Shown here in pieces: positions 8,183 through 17,400 of a DNA stretch of 42,196 nucleotides (position 1 is its first letter; every line of letters begins with the position of its first letter). The notes beneath the pieces are model-generated. The model was given only the letters and a program-made list of their open reading frames with translations, searched no databases and had not been told where the DNA came from. This DNA comes from Puniceicoccales bacterium (lineage in GTDB: Bacteria; Verrucomicrobiota; Verrucomicrobiia; Opitutales; JAIRKQ01): NCBI GenBank assembly GCA_031266345.1, contig JAISBD010000020.1, positions 1 through 42,196 of the forward strand, written 5' to 3'. Made by a program: the position numbers and the translations under genes.

Positions 8183-9343
8183 ATGAGAGATTTTAATTTT
8201 TGTAATCCGGTGCGCGTCCATTTTGGCCAAAATGCAATTAGGCATTTGCCCGCCGAATTGGCTGATTATGGCCCCAATGTTTTGCTAATTTATGGGGGCG
8301 GAAGTATCAAAAAAAATGGAATTTACGATGCAGTTATAAAAATCATGGGGGAACAAAAGAAAAATGTTTTTGAATTGAGCGGCGTCATGGCGAACCCACG
8401 TACGGAAAAAGTTTACGAGGGAATAGAAATGGTCAGGGAAAATAATATTGATTTCATGCTGGCGGTGGGTGGTGGCAGCGTAATTGACTGCACAAAAGCA
8501 ATTTCCGCGGGGAGTAGGACCGATAAAGATTTTTGGGAAACATTTTTCATTGGACGCGGGGAATGCCAGGATGCGCTGCCCTTCGGCACGATTCTGACAA
8601 TTGCAGCAACGGGAAGTGAGATGAATAGCGGTGGGGTGATCACAAATTGGGAGAAAAAAATTAAGACTTCCTACGGGCATCGCCGCCTGTTCCCCAAATT
8701 TTCCATCCTGGACCCAATTTATACTTACACATTGCCGAAAAATCAGATGATTTATGGGGCGGTGGATATTTTGTCCCACATCATGGAAGCTTATTTTTCC
8801 TACCCAGACGATGGCAATGTGAGTGACGATATCGCGGAAGCACTAACTAAAAATGTCATCGCAAATTTGAATGTCGCACTCAAAGAGCCGACAAATTACC
8901 ATGCCCGCGCCAATCTAATGTGGGCCAGTTCGTTGGCGTTGAACGGGATAATAAATATCGGGAAGGAGCAGGATTGGATGACGCACCAGATCGAGCACGC
9001 CCTGTCCGCTTTTTACGATATCCCCCACGGCGCCGGACTCGCGGTCGTACACCCAAATTATTTAAAATATGTTTACGGGAACGCCCCAAAAAAGTTTGTC
9101 CGCTACGCCGCTAATGTTTGGCAGATTCCCACGGCGGGAAAAACGGAGGAAAAAATTGCGCTGGAAGGCATCGGGAGATTGCAGCAATATTTCCGAGAAA
9201 TCGGTGCTCCAACGACGCTGGCTGAAGTAAACATACCCGCGGAAGCCATTGGCGAAATCGCCGCCGGGACAAATTTGTTGCCGGGTAGTTACCATCCCAT
9301 GACCCGGGAGGATGTCAAAAATGTTCTTCTCCTGTGCAAGTGA
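8183..9343 (+). CDS. Iron-dependent alcohol dehydrogenase, YqhD/BdhA-type, 386 aa
   Basis: This is a group III metal-dependent alcohol dehydrogenase that reduces aldehydes with NAD(P)H in the cytoplasm. The N-terminal nucleotide-binding half shows GGGS at residues 38-41 and GGGSVID at 96-102. The helical metal half has the four expected ligands Asp195, His199, His268 and His282, with the same spacing as in YqhD. Other YqhD-like blocks are LDPVYTYTLP (here LDPIYTYTLP) and MWASSLALNG. The length is normal. TAGGAAAA precedes the ATG. It lies 96 nt upstream of transketolase on the same strand, so a role in sugar fermentation or aldehyde detoxification is reasonable. The natural substrate cannot be read from sequence. 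Confidence 0.9.
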   Translation: MRDFNFCNPVRVHFGQNAIRHLPAELADYGPNVLLIYGGGSIKKNGIYDAVIKIMGEQKKNVFELSGVMANPRTEKVYEGIEMVRENNIDFMLAVGGGSVIDCTKAISAGSRTDKDFWETFFIGRGECQDALPFGTILTIAATGSEMNSGGVITNWEKKIKTSYGHRRLFPKFSILDPIYTYTLPKNQMIYGAVDILSHIMEAYFSYPDDGNVSDDIAEALTKNVIANLNVALKEPTNYHARANLMWASSLALNGIINIGKEQDWMTHQIEHALSAFYDIPHGAGLAVVHPNYLKYVYGNAPKKFVRYAANVWQIPTAGKTEEKIALEGIGRLQQYFREIGAPTTLAEVNIPAEAIGEIAAGTNLLPGSYHPMTREDVKNVLLLCK

Positions 9344-9439
9344 AAGGATCACAGGAATGGGGGAGAATAATTCGTTTAAACTTGGCAATTTGCCGAATAA
9401 TTGGTTGAGTTTTACGGTGAATTCGTCCATCATGGAACC

Positions 9440-11437
9440 ATGAGTTCGTGCCCAGAGGAATGGAAATATGACCGCGATTTGGGTGCTCTTAGGGAAGCGG
9501 AAATAGTTTCCAAAGGCCTCGTTTGCGACCAAATTTCCCGCGCCCAATCCGGACACCTTGGCACGGCGCTTGGGTGCTCGGCGATAGGGGCGGCGCTGTT
9601 TGGACGCCTACTGCGGTTCAATCCAAGGGAGCCTCGCTGGATAAATCGGGACAGATTTGTACTGTCCTGCGGCCATGCAAGTGCATTTTTGTACGCCTGG
9701 TTGCACCTCGCCGGCTATAATCTTGCACTGGAAGATTTAAAAAAATTTAGGCAAGCGCGCAGTAAAACACCGGGGCATCCGGAATTTGGGGTGACCGAAG
9801 GCGTGGAATGCACAACTGGACCGCTAGGCCAGGGAGTCGCCAATGCTGTTGGCTTCGCCATTGGCGGTAAAAAATCGGAAGCGCTGTTCAACACGAATGC
9901 GCATAAAATTTTTGACTACCGTGTCGCATGTTTGTGTGGGGATGGGTGCCTGCAGGAAGGGATAGCGGCGGAGGCATGCTCCCTCGCCGGCCACCTGGGG
10001 TTGGACAATTTAACCCTAATTTATGACAGAAATAGTGTGACCATAGATGGCAGACTGGCCCGTTCCCAAAGCGAGGATGTCGAAAAAAGATTTGCGGCAT
10101 ACGGGTTTGAAATTGAGACCATCGATGGTACTAATTTGAAACAGATTATCGCCGCCTACGGGAAATTGGTTCCATCCAAAAATGGGCGGCCAAAAATGTT
10201 GATCGCTGACACAATAATCGGCGATGGCATCGATGAAGTTGCTGGCACGAATAGGGCCCACGGAGAAGCGGGAATAAAGTTCATTAGGTCGGCAAAAGCA
10301 AAACTCGGACTACCCAATATCGATTTTTTTGTCCCCCATGGTGTTAAAGAATTTTTCGAAAATCAGCTGCGAAAAAAGGTGTCGGAATACAATTTCTGGT
10401 GCCACACCTTCGACGCTTGGTCAGAAAAAAATCCGGAGCTGCATAAAATTTTGCTCAAGGAGCATGATCCCGCTGTGGAGCTTGGAAATTTCAAGTGTGA
10501 AAATCCCGAAAGGAAGATTTCCACGCGCGCCGCCAATGGGGAAATCATGCAATTTTTGGCTGGGCGCGATCCCCTGATGGTGACGGGCAGCGCCGATTTA
10601 TTTTCCTCCACGAAAAATTATCTGGAAGGATGTACGGACTTCTCCGCCAATGACAGGAACGGCAGAAATATCGAGTTTGGCGTACGCGAACATGCCATGG
10701 GGGCAATTGGGAATGGCCTGTGCTACGACGATATTTTCAGGCCATCCTGCGCCACATTTCTGGTTTTTTCCGATTATATGAGGGCGGCAATCCGCCTCGC
10801 AGCGATGGCTAATTTGCACACCCTCTACCTATTTACGCACGATTCCATAGCAGTCGGGCAAGATGGCCCAACCCACCAGCCCGTCGAAACGCTGGCTTCG
10901 CTGAGGTGCATGCCAAATTTATATGTAATTCGCCCCGCTGACTATGAAGAGTTGGCCGGTGCCTGGCTCGCCTACTATGCAAACAAAAATTCGCCCTTCG
11001 CTTTCATACTATCGCGGCAGGACCTGCCAATTTTGCACAAAAATGGGACGGAAAGGCGGGGTGTTCTCCGGGGTGCGTACGTCGTTCGCTGGGAAAAGTC
11101 GAAGTTGCGCTGCATCGCGATAGCAACGGGGAGTGAGGTTGCGCTGGCATTGGAAGGGGCAAAAATTTTTGACGATGTGCGCGTTGTTTCCATGCCCTGC
11201 ATGGAACTTTTTGATGAGCAAGAAGATGATTTCAAGGAGCTCATATTGCCAGGGGCGTGCAAAAATAGGGTGGCCATCGAGGCTGGGGTAGCCATGCCCT
11301 GGTATAAGTACGTGGGAATTGGGGGTAAGTGCATGTGTGTGCATGGATTTGGCTTTAGCGGCTCGGCGGATGATTTATGTGTTGCCAAGGGGTTGACAGT
11401 TAATAATCTCGTTGAACAGTTGAGTAGTTTTGCATGA
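9440..11437 (+). CDS. tkt: Transketolase, 665 aa
   Basis: This is a thiamine-diphosphate enzyme of the non-oxidative pentose phosphate pathway that moves two-carbon units between sugar phosphates. His39 (SGHLGTALG), His79 (CGHAS), GPLGQG at 127-132, and the metal/ThDP motif beginning GDG at 167 and ending at Asn198 are all present. The pyrimidine-domain block around GVREHAMGAIGNG and the region HDSIAVGQDGPTHQP are also typical. The frame is open from a TTG at 9401, but the ATG at 9440 fits the family length; only a GGA lies upstream. Its stop codon sits inside the Shine-Dalgarno region of the next gene, so the two are probably co-transcribed. Confidence 0.95.
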   Translation: MSSCPEEWKYDRDLGALREAEIVSKGLVCDQISRAQSGHLGTALGCSAIGAALFGRLLRFNPREPRWINRDRFVLSCGHASAFLYAWLHLAGYNLALEDLKKFRQARSKTPGHPEFGVTEGVECTTGPLGQGVANAVGFAIGGKKSEALFNTNAHKIFDYRVACLCGDGCLQEGIAAEACSLAGHLGLDNLTLIYDRNSVTIDGRLARSQSEDVEKRFAAYGFEIETIDGTNLKQIIAAYGKLVPSKNGRPKMLIADTIIGDGIDEVAGTNRAHGEAGIKFIRSAKAKLGLPNIDFFVPHGVKEFFENQLRKKVSEYNFWCHTFDAWSEKNPELHKILLKEHDPAVELGNFKCENPERKISTRAANGEIMQFLAGRDPLMVTGSADLFSSTKNYLEGCTDFSANDRNGRNIEFGVREHAMGAIGNGLCYDDIFRPSCATFLVFSDYMRAAIRLAAMANLHTLYLFTHDSIAVGQDGPTHQPVETLASLRCMPNLYVIRPADYEELAGAWLAYYANKNSPFAFILSRQDLPILHKNGTERRGVLRGAYVVRWEKSKLRCIAIATGSEVALALEGAKIFDDVRVVSMPCMELFDEQEDDFKELILPGACKNRVAIEAGVAMPWYKYVGIGGKCMCVHGFGFSGSADDLCVAKGLTVNNLVEQLSSFA

Positions 11438-11447
11438 GGAGCGCTCT

Positions 11448-14420
11448 GTGAAAAAATTTGTAAAAACAGTATTAATTACCACATTAGTAGTGGTTTTTGG
11501 AGGCATGCTAATCTGTTGCTTCCCCATTACGCAGCGGCTCATCGTCACGGGAGTTTTGTCGCACTATTTTGACGACGTTATGGTACCAAAAGTGTGCTTT
11601 GGATTTTCCGGAATACGGGCAAAGAACGTCTGCATGCGCTACGATGACCTGACCATAAGATTCGCAAATTTGGACGTAAAATGGCACTTGAAAGACTGGT
11701 TTTCACAGAAGATTTTCAATGTGGAAAGTGCCACCCTCGACGGACTCATGCTCTCCGTAGAAAATGAGCCGAAGGACGTGCTATACTTCGAGAAAAAGAA
11801 GGTGCGGATTACTTCTGATTTAAATTTAGACCGCCTTTTCGGTGAGTTCCCAAAGCAAACCAGCTGCATTTCTGCACTTTGCCAATTGCCCATCTCCGTG
11901 GGGAAGCTATCCGTAAATGGCTCCTTCGATATGTATGAGAAAATTTTGGGAGATTTTTCACTCGACGTGGCAAATTTTGCCCGGGCTAAAACCGCCGATG
12001 TCGACTTCACTTTCAATTACGATTTTGTCGGTCAGATTGCCGGTAAATTCAAGATTTTCGGGCACACTTCTGTGAGCCGCGACATTTTCGGGGAAATAAA
12101 TTCCATAGCACTAAATTCGTCAATCTCCTCGAAAAATGGCTCAATGAAGAATGGAAAAGCGTTTCTATTAGACGTAACGTACAATAGGAATGCGGCAGCC
12201 CATGACATTTTTCAAGTAACTTTTGTCGATGAACAAAGCTTGGACGAAATTTTGGATGCTTCCTGCAACTTCGATGAGAACAGCAAAAACGTAAGCTTTA
12301 AGGTTGATTTAAAGATATCCGCTCCCATGGCAAAATATTTTGTCTTCAATTCGAATTTGAGCCCATTTTCTTGCCGCTTGTATTCGACCGGAGAATACAA
12401 TGTGGCCAAATCCAGTGGGCTGGTAAAATCAAGCCTCGATGCTACTTTTTCCCGCAATTTTTTCTCTAAAATACTGCCAAAATTAAAGGATGATTTGAAG
12501 CTAAAACTGAACTTCGCACTGGGGATAGCGGGCGAAACGATAGAAATACAGTCCATTAGCGGCGAGCTCGGTGATGTGAACAATGAGCAAGTCGTTTGCT
12601 CCATGGAATTGGCGGATAAGCATCGATTTCAATGGCCCCAAAATAGCCTGTTGAAAAATTTGAATGGCTTGGCGGTGAACGTAAACGTAGATAGTGTGGA
12701 TGCATCGATTTTTGGTGCAATTCGCGACAATTGGCACCTGCATTCCACAATCAGTGGCAAGTGCATTTTGACGTTCAAAAATAGCCAGTTGCACCTCTTT
12801 GGCGACGTTGATAAGTTTAATTTATCCAATCTGTGGCTCGCCTACGGCGGGAATAAAGTCTTGGACGGGTTTAGGTGCTCCTTCGAACCGCGCATCGTAG
12901 TCAGCGACGTGGCTAAGTGCGACATCGTGGGTTTGACATGTACGGATAGCAGGGGAGCCAATGTTTTGCAAGGCGATTTGGGTTTCACGGTGAGTAAAAA
13001 ATTTTGCTCCTGCTCGGGAAATTTGCTCTGCGACTTGGCCAACTTCTTGAAGCAGCCATTTTTCAAAAATGAACTGAAACTTAGCTCGGGCTTGGCTTCT
13101 TGTAATTTCAGCCTGGTTCAAAAGGGGCGGACCTGCGACGGTGATGCCGAATTGCGGCTGAAAGCGATAACGTATAATGGCAGCAAATCTCCGCTGAATG
13201 GCAACTTAAACATCAATTTAGCGAGCGTACCATCCATTGAAAATGAGGTGAAATTCAACATTACCGGCAATTTGCACGATACCATGGATTCGGACGTGCT
13301 CATAAGCGGCATAATGAGCAGCACTAAGGAGGAAACGGATAATAATATTCGCACCGATGTTAAAAGCTCTGCTATCTGCCTGACGGACGTCATCACTCTC
13401 TGCAAGTTGTTCGCAATAAGGGAATTAATAGGTAATAGTGTGCAAGAAAAATTTTTCGCTAGGAGAATTTCTACACCGGACGATGTGCCAGTGTGGGATG
13501 AAATTTTGCTCGATGCATCCCTGCAGATCGATGCACTGTACCTGAACGACGTCCAATTATGCTCCGATTTGTCCTGCACTTTGAAGATTGACCCAAAGCT
13601 AATTAGCCTGCCGAACATTGTGTGCTCCGTTCTAGATGCGCCCTTTTTGTCCTCCTGCTCGCTCGTGTTCACCAACGACGATGACGGCGGGATGTACAGC
13701 CTTAAAGTCTATTTTTCCCTGTCGGATTTAGGCGCGAGCAAATGCATGCTGCTCCTAAACTATAATCCAAAAATTTTCACCGGAACATTTGGAGCAAAGG
13801 GGAGCTTTTCCGCGTCACGAGCTTTTTTGAGCGACTTGCTACCGCATTTGCAGGGAAAAGTGGACATAGTTGGGACCAATGGTAACATTTCTCCAATGGC
13901 ATTGTTTGGCAATGAACAAAAGGAAGTGGTTGGTCTTATTGGGGTTACGGGCAGTTTGCTAAACATAAATATCGCCAATGACCTGATTCGCGCCTTTGGA
14001 AATATCCCCTACGATAAGCTGTCCACCGCTGTAATTCGGCAGAGCAACGGGGATGTGATCCTGGATTCATTTGTTCTCACCGGGGAAAATATTAGGGTAA
14101 CTGCGAACGGTACGCTGACTGCCCGGGCAGGGCTTTCTTTCTGCGACTATGGCATGCGCCTTGAGTCACAAATCAGCACAAAAAACAGCATGACGGAAAT
14201 TTTTGACACGCTGGGGTGGTCCACAAACATGTTTGACTACTACGGCTACAAAATGGGGCCAAAAATTAACATTAAGGGGACCGTTGGGAACCCTGACTTG
14301 GGCGAAATCAGAGCGCTGCTTGGCTCGGCGGGCATGAGGGTGCTGTCGGAGCAGGGTGGCAACAATTCCGGCAATTCTATCATCAGCCCCGAAACTTTAC
14401 TAAAAATGTTTCAAAAGTAG
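11448..14420 (+). CDS. AsmA/TamB-like envelope protein, 990 aa
   Basis: A single N-terminal membrane segment (about residues 8-28) is followed by about 960 residues of beta-rich repeats that should face the periplasm. This layout and the C-terminal part (INIKGTVGNPDLGEIRALLG, with MFDYYGYKMG before it) resemble AsmA/TamB-type proteins, which bridge inner and outer membranes and take part in lipid or protein transport to the outer membrane. I choose the GTG at 11448 because GAGGAG lies 6 nt upstream; the ribosome binding site overlaps the transketolase stop. No cytoplasmic domain or enzyme motif is seen. The family call is by general architecture and a HMM match is needed to decide between AsmA, TamB and a lineage-specific relative. 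Confidence 0.65.
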   Translation: MKKFVKTVLITTLVVVFGGMLICCFPITQRLIVTGVLSHYFDDVMVPKVCFGFSGIRAKNVCMRYDDLTIRFANLDVKWHLKDWFSQKIFNVESATLDGLMLSVENEPKDVLYFEKKKVRITSDLNLDRLFGEFPKQTSCISALCQLPISVGKLSVNGSFDMYEKILGDFSLDVANFARAKTADVDFTFNYDFVGQIAGKFKIFGHTSVSRDIFGEINSIALNSSISSKNGSMKNGKAFLLDVTYNRNAAAHDIFQVTFVDEQSLDEILDASCNFDENSKNVSFKVDLKISAPMAKYFVFNSNLSPFSCRLYSTGEYNVAKSSGLVKSSLDATFSRNFFSKILPKLKDDLKLKLNFALGIAGETIEIQSISGELGDVNNEQVVCSMELADKHRFQWPQNSLLKNLNGLAVNVNVDSVDASIFGAIRDNWHLHSTISGKCILTFKNSQLHLFGDVDKFNLSNLWLAYGGNKVLDGFRCSFEPRIVVSDVAKCDIVGLTCTDSRGANVLQGDLGFTVSKKFCSCSGNLLCDLANFLKQPFFKNELKLSSGLASCNFSLVQKGRTCDGDAELRLKAITYNGSKSPLNGNLNINLASVPSIENEVKFNITGNLHDTMDSDVLISGIMSSTKEETDNNIRTDVKSSAICLTDVITLCKLFAIRELIGNSVQEKFFARRISTPDDVPVWDEILLDASLQIDALYLNDVQLCSDLSCTLKIDPKLISLPNIVCSVLDAPFLSSCSLVFTNDDDGGMYSLKVYFSLSDLGASKCMLLLNYNPKIFTGTFGAKGSFSASRAFLSDLLPHLQGKVDIVGTNGNISPMALFGNEQKEVVGLIGVTGSLLNINIANDLIRAFGNIPYDKLSTAVIRQSNGDVILDSFVLTGENIRVTANGTLTARAGLSFCDYGMRLESQISTKNSMTEIFDTLGWSTNMFDYYGYKMGPKINIKGTVGNPDLGEIRALLGSAGMRVLSEQGGNNSGNSIISPETLLKMFQK

Positions 14421-14482
14421 CAATTTATTATTGTATTTTGGATAAAGCCACTTAGGGTAATGGAAAATTAGGGTTTGAAAGC

Positions 14483-14653
14483 ATGCCAAGGGAATACATA
14501 ATTTTAGAATGCACGGAGGCGAAGGCTGAAGGGAAGCCTGCTTCGCGCTACATGTCCACGCGTAACAAAAAGGTGCAAACGGAGCGCGTCGAGAAGATGA
14601 AATATAATAAATTTTTAAGAAGGCATACCTTGCACCGCGAAATAAAGGGCTGA
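14483..14653 (+). CDS. rpmG: 50S ribosomal protein L33, 56 aa
   Basis: This small gene translates to a basic protein that starts [18 protein letters not shown], continues RYMSTRNKK and ends [13 protein letters not shown]. That is the L33 pattern of Thr/Lys-rich beta strand (STRNKK), a YNKFLRR motif and a His/Arg tail. It has the longer N-terminal loop seen in some bacterial L33 forms and only one Cys, so it is a non-zinc type. L33 sits near the E site of the 50S subunit. The gene lies 62 nt after the AsmA-like gene and 33 nt before sufS. No strong Shine-Dalgarno is visible. Confidence 0.93.
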   Translation: MPREYIILECTEAKAEGKPASRYMSTRNKKVQTERVEKMKYNKFLRRHTLHREIKG

Positions 14654-14686
14654 AGCATACCAACATTGAGAAACGTATCGATTCTT

Positions 14687-15898
14687 ATGTTTGATGTCGG
14701 TGAATTTCGTTCTCATTTTCCAATTTTGGGTTCTTCAAGTTCCGCTGCGAAGTTGGTTTATGTCGATAATGCTGCTACCACCCAGAAACCCACCTGCGTC
14801 ATCAGCAGCATTTGCGATTTCTATCAGTCTTACAATTCAAACATTAATCACGGATTGTATGACTTTGCCATCCGCGCAACGGAGGCTTACGAGTCGACCC
14901 GTTCCCGCATCGCGAAATATTTGAACGTCTCCGATAGGGAAATAGTGTTTACCTACGGGACAACGGATGGCATGAACATACTGGCCGCGTCCTATGGGCG
15001 GAAATTTTTAGCCGCGAACGACGAAGTTTTGCTCGGTGCGGCGGAGCACCATTCTTCCTGCCTGCCATGGCGGCAAGTGAGCGCAGAAATGGGGGCTCGC
15101 GTAAAAATTATCCCGCTCAGAGGCGAGCAATGGGAGCTCGACGTGGATTTTTACCGATCAATGTTCAGCAAGCATACAAAACTTGTTGTCATTCAGCACA
15201 TAAGCAATGTTTTGGGAAATGAGAACAACATCAAGTTGCTATCGGAAATCGCCCACGAAAATGGAGCGAAAATAATTATAGATGGCGCGGCGAGCATGGT
15301 TCATGGGCCCATGGACTTGCGTGCCATTGACTGTGATTTTTTTGTGACCTCGGGACATAAGTCCTTTGGGCCGAGTGGGAGCGGATTTATGTTTGGCAAG
15401 TACGAGTTATTGAGAGACATGCCGCCCTTCCGCATGGGCGGCCGCATGGTCAATGAGGTATCATTCGATGGCATAGTATGCAAATCGCCACCGGAGCGCT
15501 TCGAAGGAGGGACGCCGAGCATCGCCTCCACCATTGGCTTCGGCGAAAGCATAAAATTTTTATCGGAGATAGACTGGGTTGCTGCAAAGCAATATTTGGC
15601 CAAGCTATCCAAGCATTGCCGCGATAAATTGCTTGAAGTGGAGGATATCAAGCTATACGGCTCTGGGGAGGCCGCGATTTTTTCCTTCAATGTCGCGTCC
15701 ATACATTGCCACGACGTCGCCACAATCCTAGCGCAGCATGGTATCGCGGTCCGTGCCGGCCATCATTGCGCCCAGCCGCTGATGGGCCTGCTTGGAGCAG
15801 TTGGAACGGCAAGGCTGTCCCTCTGCTTGTATAACACTTTCGAAGAGATCGACTTCACCGCTGCTATCCTAAAAACTTGCAAAAACTACTTCGCCTAG
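14687..15898 (+). CDS. sufS: Cysteine desulfurase SufS, 403 aa
   Basis: This PLP enzyme takes sulfur from cysteine for iron-sulfur cluster assembly. It is a class II (SufS/CsdA) type: VYVDNAATTQKP near residues 25-35, His121, Asp199, the PLP lysine Lys225 in TSGHKSFGPSG, and the catalytic Cys361 in RAGHHCAQPLMG. The frame opens from a TTG at 14666, but the ATG at 14687 fits the family start. It is 33 nt after rpmG. No other suf gene (B, C, D, U or E) lies nearby in the window, so its sulfur acceptor must be encoded elsewhere. CsdA is the alternative name. Confidence 0.93.
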   Translation: MFDVGEFRSHFPILGSSSSAAKLVYVDNAATTQKPTCVISSICDFYQSYNSNINHGLYDFAIRATEAYESTRSRIAKYLNVSDREIVFTYGTTDGMNILAASYGRKFLAANDEVLLGAAEHHSSCLPWRQVSAEMGARVKIIPLRGEQWELDVDFYRSMFSKHTKLVVIQHISNVLGNENNIKLLSEIAHENGAKIIIDGAASMVHGPMDLRAIDCDFFVTSGHKSFGPSGSGFMFGKYELLRDMPPFRMGGRMVNEVSFDGIVCKSPPERFEGGTPSIASTIGFGESIKFLSEIDWVAAKQYLAKLSKHCRDKLLEVEDIKLYGSGEAAIFSFNVASIHCHDVATILAQHGIAVRAGHHCAQPLMGLLGAVGTARLSLCLYNTFEEIDFTAAILKTCKNYFA

Positions 15899-15939
15899 CT
15901 CCCATTTCCTCGATTTTTGCGCAGAATGGATAGCCTTAC

Positions 15940-16710
15940 CTATTTGACTTTAAGCATGTCGCTGAATCTAAGCAAGCTATTCAGGATGACTCTCTGGAGG
16001 GCGGGATTTTTTATCCCGGCAGCAAGGAATAGGGGCGTATTGGGGATCGCCGCCTTGCTGGAAATATGCCGAATGACGCTCTTAGTCCAGTTCACATAGT
16101 CGGTGTTGCGCAGCAGGAGAGGCTTCCACGCGTAGTGCTGATTTGTTACATGCAGGGATTGTTGGACAACTTCCTGGTTTACGCAAGCTAGCAAATAGGT
16201 GTGAAATTTAACAGCACTTTTCTGTGACACCTCTAAATTTTTACCGATTGGCTCCTCCAGCAATATCTGCTGGGAAACCTGGGCAATGAGCTTTTTATCG
16301 AGCTCTTCATTTTCCCTAATGCCATGAGTTTTAGCATAATCCGCCAATTTTTTCAAAGCTAAGAGTAATTTTTCTACTTGGAAGTCATTTCTACCTGTGT
16401 GAGGACTTGGCGTGAAGGTATCGCCGTATTTTTCAATATTTCGCCATTGCAAATCTTTACTCACTTTCGCTCCGTCGATGTGGTTTGTGATCTTTTTTGC
16501 TATGGCAGATATTTCTCTAACATTCTGTGCACCAACAATATATTCCAGCAAAGGGCGATAAACCTTATTATCTTCAAGGATGGAAAGCTTGATGGTCATT
16601 TGCTGGCCGTCGGAATTAACTTCTATGTGATGATTTCCCTCATCAAGAACGACGGAAGATGTTTGTTTCCTCGCTTCTCTAAGTAAGTTTTGTAAACTAA
16701 GGTGATTCAT
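15940..16710 (-). CDS. Hypothetical protein, 256 aa
   Basis: I do not recognise this protein. It is basic, soluble and mostly helical by eye, with a beta-like N-terminal segment (about residues 18-45). No signal peptide, membrane segment or catalytic motif is seen. It is convergent with sufS (41 nt apart) and divergent from nusB. The start at 16710 has no Shine-Dalgarno sequence; instead a perfect 14-nt palindrome overlaps the first base of the ATG. It is one of six orphan genes in the window that share such A/T inverted repeats. Confidence 0.7.
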   Translation of the reverse strand: MNHLSLQNLLREARKQTSSVVLDEGNHHIEVNSDGQQMTIKLSILEDNKVYRPLLEYIVGAQNVREISAIAKKITNHIDGAKVSKDLQWRNIEKYGDTFTPSPHTGRNDFQVEKLLLALKKLADYAKTHGIRENEELDKKLIAQVSQQILLEEPIGKNLEVSQKSAVKFHTYLLACVNQEVVQQSLHVTNQHYAWKPLLLRNTDYVNWTKSVIRHISSKAAIPNTPLFLAAGIKNPALQRVILNSLLRFSDMLKVK

Positions 16711-16723
16711 TTTACTAGTAAAA
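16710..16723 (-). promoter_or_regulatory. Palindrome at the start of the 256-aa gene
   Basis: TTTTACTAGTAAAA is a perfect 14-nt palindrome ending on the first base of the minus-strand ATG. Its position suits an operator that blocks initiation. That is inference. Confidence 0.35.
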
Positions 16724-16934
16724 CTAATGTATATTTTTCAAAAAAATTGTCAAATAAAATGGATAAATCTGTGAATTTTTTTAAAACGAAGGGGACTTGT
16801 GTCTTTTTAAAAGGCAAGACTCCGCCGCCTATTTTATCATTTCTTTTTAGGAATTCCAAACTTGGGAAAATCATATTTTGGCATTGGAAAATAAATGACT
16901 TGACCGTGCGGTTAATTCAAATAGCACTGCTCCA

Positions 16935-17393
16935 GTGGCCACCGATGAATCATCTCCCAGGCGTAAAAATAGAATGCTAGCTGTGCAATTCCTGTACTCG
17001 TGGTCCATAAATCCGGGCAGCAATCTATGCAAATTGGCGGAATGCGTCGATGAATTCATCGATCTGTACGGCGCAGAATCAAAAAAATTCCATGGCTTTG
17101 CCCGCGATTTGTCCTTGGGGACGGTGGAAAATTTGGACATCATCGATGAGCTAATCGAGAAAAATGCGAAAAATTGGGCAATTTCGAGGATAGCTAAGGT
17201 TGATCTGGCGATACTAAGGCTAGCGACCTATGAGATGCTTTTCCGGGAAGATATTCCGCCCATAGTTTCGATGAATGAGGCAATTGAGTTGGCGAAGGAA
17301 CTTTCCACCGATGAGTCAAGTCGTTTCATAAACGGGATCTTGGACAGCGTAAAATCCATGCTTGCCAGGCATCCCCGCGTCCCAGGGAAGTGA
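16935..17393 (+). CDS. nusB: Transcription antitermination factor NusB, 152 aa
   Basis: NusB binds boxA RNA with NusE (ribosomal S10) and prevents early termination in rRNA operons. The all-helical family pattern is visible: RRKNRMLAVQFLYSW at the N-terminus, then LGTVENLDIIDELI, AKVDLAILRLATYEM and the C-terminal block SMNEAIELAKELS...FINGILDSV. The start is GTG at 16935, since the conserved RRK lies upstream of the first ATG at 16974 and a stop occurs 39 nt further back. No clear ribosome binding site is seen. It is convergent with dapA, with 7 nt between the stops. Confidence 0.93.
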   Translation: MATDESSPRRKNRMLAVQFLYSWSINPGSNLCKLAECVDEFIDLYGAESKKFHGFARDLSLGTVENLDIIDELIEKNAKNWAISRIAKVDLAILRLATYEMLFREDIPPIVSMNEAIELAKELSTDESSRFINGILDSVKSMLARHPRVPGK

Positions 17394-17400
17394 GGGCAGG

